A DNA stretch of 7,703 nucleotides from Planctomycetota bacterium. Lineage in GTDB: Bacteria > Planctomycetota > Phycisphaerae > Sedimentisphaerales > Anaerohalosphaeraceae. Positions 5,425 through 7,703 of the stretch are shown piece after piece (within the stretch, counting starts at the first letter, position 1; every line of letters starts with the position of its first letter). Position numbers and translations under genes: made by a program. The notes beneath the pieces are model-generated. The model did no database searches. It saw only the letters and a program-made list of their open reading frames with translations, and was not told the origin of the DNA. The stretch is from positions 1 to 7,703 of the forward strand of contig QNBU01000047.1 in assembly GCA_003644215.1 (NCBI GenBank), in the 5' to 3' direction.

Positions 5425-6714
5425 ATGCTTATCAAACTTTTAGAAATCTGGAAAAACGGTCCAGATACACATGATGCGGGAAAATGCTTCGAGATCAAAG
5501 ACGAACAGGCCGCCGAAAAGCTGATCGCCGATGGTATCGCCGAGAAGTTTTCACCTGAAGCTAATGGATTTGTCAAGGCCGATGCGGTATTATCCCAGCA
5601 GGGCATGACAGAGGACGAAGTTAAGCGGGTTGTCAATGACATCCTCAAAACATCCTCAAACTTCAAACAAAACCAAGAAGAATCGGATACCGGCGGGTAT
5701 GATACCTTCGGGCAGTTTGCAGCAGATGTCAAAAACAGCACAATCACGCATACAAAAACCGGATCAATGGTTGCGTATCTTGAAAACCAAAAAGCGTCCG
5801 GGATGTCCGAGGGCGTAGATTCTGACGGCGGCTATGCCGTACCGACGGAGTTTCGTAATACGCTGATGAAAAATGTCTTGGAAGCAAGCTCGATCCTCGG
5901 CAAATGCCATAAAATACCTATGGCGACAAACTCGCTCGAGGTCCCGATTATCCAAGAAACGACCCATCAAGGGTCTGTTTATGGCGGTGTTATTGTTTAC
6001 CGGGTCGCCGAGGCCGCTACAATCGCTTCCAGTAAGGTAAAACTTGGCAAGGTCCGTTTGACTTTAAGCAAGATTGCCGCTTTGTCGTATGCGACAAACG
6101 AGCTACTCGAGGACAGCCCGATTTCGATGGAAGCATTGATCGGCAACAGCTTCACTGAAGCTCTTGCCTTCCAGATCGACGAAGATATCATGAACGGGAC
6201 GGGTGTGGGCCAGATGCTTGGTGTGCTTAATGCACCCTGCTTGGTTTCCGTTGCAAAAGAAACCAGCCAGACGGCCGACACAATCGTTAAAGAGAACATC
6301 TTTAAGATGTGGAGCCGTATGTTGAGCCGTTCTCACAAAAACGCTTACTGGTTCGCAAATCAGGATACTTTCCCGCAGTTAGCCGATATGACAATTGGAT
6401 CGGGTACAGCCGTTCGTCCGATGATGGTTAATAATACCATTTTGGGTCGCCCTGTGGTACTGACCGAGCATTGTCAGACAATCGGTGATGTAGGCGACAT
6501 CGTGCTTGGTGATTTCAGCCAGTACCTTGTCGGCCAGAAGGCCGGTGGGAGTATCAATACCGCAACCAGCGTACACCTTAAGTTTGTTGAGGACGAGGCG
6601 GCCTTCCGCTTCACAGTACGGATCGACGGGCAACCTTGGATGCCTTCGGCACTGACACCGAAGAACAGTAGCAACACGCTATCCAGCTTCATCGTTACCG
6701 CCGCTCGAGCGTAA
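5425..6714 (+). CDS. Major capsid protein, HK97 fold
   Basis: This 429-residue protein would form the icosahedral shell. From about residue 90 it follows the HK97 gp5 family pattern: YDTFGQFAADV at the start of the mature part, SDGGYAVPTEFRNTLMKN (133-150), KIPMATNSLEVPI, AAIASSK-like and LTLSKIAALSYATNELLEDS segments, ALAFQIDEDIMNGTGVGQMLGVLN (the E-loop to spine-helix region), NTILGRPVVLTEH and GDIVLGDFSQYLVG near the end. The first ~85 residues are unusual. Residues 1-42 (KLLEIWKNG, DAGKCFEI, EQAAEKLIADGIAEKF) resemble a small phage domain normally found alone, followed by one helix (about 61-77). This N-terminus probably acts as the scaffold (delta) domain removed by the protease, which is encoded just upstream. 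GAAAGG seven bases before the ATG supports the start. The gene ends with tandem TAATAG. Confidence 0.95.
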   Translation: MLIKLLEIWKNGPDTHDAGKCFEIKDEQAAEKLIADGIAEKFSPEANGFVKADAVLSQQGMTEDEVKRVVNDILKTSSNFKQNQEESDTGGYDTFGQFAADVKNSTITHTKTGSMVAYLENQKASGMSEGVDSDGGYAVPTEFRNTLMKNVLEASSILGKCHKIPMATNSLEVPIIQETTHQGSVYGGVIVYRVAEAATIASSKVKLGKVRLTLSKIAALSYATNELLEDSPISMEALIGNSFTEALAFQIDEDIMNGTGVGQMLGVLNAPCLVSVAKETSQTADTIVKENIFKMWSRMLSRSHKNAYWFANQDTFPQLADMTIGSGTAVRPMMVNNTILGRPVVLTEHCQTIGDVGDIVLGDFSQYLVGQKAGGSINTATSVHLKFVEDEAAFRFTVRIDGQPWMPSALTPKNSSNTLSSFIVTAARA

Positions 6715-6726
6715 TAGCAAACCAGT

Positions 6727-6756
6727 ATAGCCCGGTGTTTAACCGCACCGGGCTAT
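6727..6756 (+). terminator. Perfect 11-bp hairpin after the capsid gene (weak terminator or RNA-stabilising stem)
   Basis: ATAGCCCGGTG (6727-6737) and CACCGGGCTAT (6746-6756) form a perfect stem around an 8-base loop, ten bases after the tandem capsid stops. The following bases are TTAACG, so the U-tract of a classic intrinsic terminator is almost missing. It may cause partial termination, or protect the 3' end of an abundant capsid transcript while allowing lower read-through into the next gene. Confidence 0.65.
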
Positions 6757-6794
6757 TTAACGAAAACAATGTCTCATGTTTGGAGATTAGAAAA

Positions 6795-7280
6795 ATGAGT
6801 GAACTTCTTTTTAATTTGGTTCCCGCTGTTGCGGGTACAACGCTTGGCGCTCCCGTCGCTGATGCAAACGCTGGCGGGTCTGTTACGGATGCGGTTAATC
6901 TTGAAAAATACCATACCGCGATGTTCGTTTTGCAGTTTGGAGCAAGAACCGGAACCACAGCGGCCCCGGTTATCACAGCACAGAGTTGTTCGGCGGCAGA
7001 TGGTACGGGGGCAACGGCGATGGCTTTTGAGTATAAGCTCGTCAATGCCACTGACACAAACACCGACTGGACGGCTGTTGCCGCTTCCGGGCTCACGCCA
7101 GCGACGGCTGATAACTATGCTATCGTGGTCCGTATCATCAATGAGAATCTTACTGATGGCCATGAGTTTGCCCGGCTATCACTGACCGAACCGGCAAACG
7201 ATCCGCAGGTTATGGGTTGCCTGGTTATCATGAAAGATTGCCGGTACGATGCGGGTGTGATGCCGTCAGCAAAAGCATAG
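6795..7280 (+). CDS. Hypothetical structural protein, candidate capsid decoration protein
   Basis: The 161-residue protein is rich in Ala, Thr, Gly and Val, has no signal peptide or membrane segment, and looks mostly beta-stranded. Recognisable blocks are LVPAV near the N-terminus, VNLEKYHTAMFVLQFGA (34-50), a central AFEYKLVNATDTNTDW segment and RLSLTEPANDPQVMGCLVI (127-145) followed by KDCRYDAG. This layout resembles a group of uncharacterised phage proteins found right after capsid genes. Position and composition suggest a protein that binds the outer capsid surface (cement or decoration); a head-completion role is also possible. The start at 6795 has GGAG at 6782-6785. An in-frame ATG at 6735 lies within the upstream hairpin and lacks a ribosome site, so I reject it. 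The gene lies between that hairpin and a strong terminator and could be its own expression unit by read-through. Confidence 0.8.
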   Translation: MSELLFNLVPAVAGTTLGAPVADANAGGSVTDAVNLEKYHTAMFVLQFGARTGTTAAPVITAQSCSAADGTGATAMAFEYKLVNATDTNTDWTAVAASGLTPATADNYAIVVRIINENLTDGHEFARLSLTEPANDPQVMGCLVIMKDCRYDAGVMPSAKA

Positions 7281-7302
7281 TCTGAATCCTTCTTTGCTAA
7301 TT

Positions 7303-7332
7303 GGGGCCGGGTGGTTCCCGGCCCCTGTTTTT
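7303..7332 (+). terminator. Intrinsic (rho-independent) terminator
   Basis: GGGGCCGGG (7303-7311) and CCCGGCCCC (7317-7325) form a perfect 9-bp all-GC stem with a 5-base loop, followed by TGTTTTT (7326-7332). It lies 22 bases after the stop of the candidate decoration gene and should end most transcripts from the head module. Confidence 0.92.
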
Positions 7333-7370
7333 AACAAACAGGACGATAAACTTCTCTATTAAGGACTCCA

Positions 7371-7700
7371 ATGATGCCAGAACCAATAAAGATCGGTCTT
7401 AAATCAATCACTGCAATTATAGCAATTCTCTCTTTTTTATTCGGGTCGCTTTGGAGTGTTGCGAAGGTCAGCTACAATGCGGGATCACAAAGCGATACGA
7501 CCCGAACAGAAATAAAACGGGTCGAATCAAAGACAAAATTAAACTGTACTAAGATACTTGGCATAGAAACATCACTCCAGAAAGAAATAAAGCGATCAAG
7601 AGAGATCGATGCTCAACAAAAAGATGTACTGCACCGACTCGATAAAAACATTGCAATTCAATCTGTCGTCCTGAATAAGCTCGAAAAGAAGCTCGAATAA
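7371..7700 (+). CDS. Small membrane-anchored coiled-coil protein, function unknown
   Basis: The 109-residue protein has one hydrophobic segment (about residues 8-30, ending GSLWSVAKV), a short polar turn and a long charged helix (about 42-109) with heptad-like hydrophobics in KILGIETSLQKEIKRS and VLHRLDKNIAIQSVVLNKLEKKL. AAGGA at 7361-7365 lies five bases before ATG 7371 and eight before ATG 7374; either could be used, changing only one Met. It is not lipidated (no lipobox) and the hydrophobic segment is more an anchor than a cleaved signal. An inner-membrane spanin or holin-accessory role would fit its architecture, but lysis genes rarely lie between head genes, so a membrane role in host takeover or superinfection is equally open. 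It lies downstream of the terminator, so it probably needs its own promoter or read-through. It ends with tandem TAATAA at the window's end. Confidence 0.75.
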   Translation: MMPEPIKIGLKSITAIIAILSFLFGSLWSVAKVSYNAGSQSDTTRTEIKRVESKTKLNCTKILGIETSLQKEIKRSREIDAQQKDVLHRLDKNIAIQSVVLNKLEKKLE

Positions 7701-7703
7701 TAA

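Noticed and set aside
5052..5747. A 231-codon open frame on the minus strand across the protease end, leader and capsid start
   Set aside because: It lies opposite two well-identified genes and the non-coding leader, and its translation shows no recognisable motif; its openness reflects the codon pattern of the + strand genes.
7331..7360. TTAACA with TCTATT at 18 bp as a promoter for the last gene
   Set aside because: The -35 overlaps the terminator's T-tract and transcription would begin almost at the start codon, leaving little or no ribosome site; the match is too weak to call.

Overview
The window is a stretch of a tailed double-stranded DNA bacteriophage or prophage (Caudoviricetes type, HK97-fold capsid). 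It carries the DNA packaging and head-assembly module, all on the + strand. The order is typical of siphovirus-like heads: DNA methyltransferase (3' end only), a tiny membrane protein, small terminase, large terminase, a portal fused to a Mu F-type domain, prohead protease, major capsid protein, a candidate capsid-decoration protein, and a membrane-anchored coiled-coil protein. Shine-Dalgarno motifs of the AGGAG/AAGG type and sigma70-like promoter candidates indicate a bacterial host, but nothing in the window identifies the host taxon. Base composition looks mid-GC by eye.

Region 1 (1-990) holds the C-terminal end of a beta-class N6-adenine/N4-cytosine methyltransferase, a 74-residue three-helix membrane protein and the small terminase. 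The first two overlap by 4 bp; the small terminase starts just after or just inside the membrane-protein gene. Region 2 (987-4518) holds the large terminase (ATPase plus nuclease) and the portal-MuF fusion, separated by a 49-bp gap with a good-looking promoter candidate. Region 3 (4560-6714) holds the prohead protease, a 148-bp non-coding leader with two pairs of direct repeats, and the major capsid protein. Region 4 (6715-7703) holds an 11-bp perfect hairpin, the candidate decoration protein, a strong intrinsic terminator and the membrane-anchored coiled-coil gene.

Together the genes would work as follows. The small terminase recognises concatemeric phage DNA. The large terminase cuts it and pumps it through the portal vertex. 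The capsid protein assembles around the portal as a prohead whose N-terminal region serves as an internal scaffold, and the protease matures that prohead. The Mu F-type domain fused to the portal probably acts in head morphogenesis or is carried inside the head. The 161-residue protein right after the capsid gene probably decorates or stabilises the capsid.

I see no CRISPR array, tRNA, insertion sequence, defence or toxin system, and no clear case for a wholly new system. The most unusual items are the capsid protein's N-terminal region, which resembles a small stand-alone phage domain instead of a long coiled-coil delta domain; the repeat-bearing capsid leader; the portal-MuF fusion; and a 35-codon very basic ORF overlapping the start of the protease gene.
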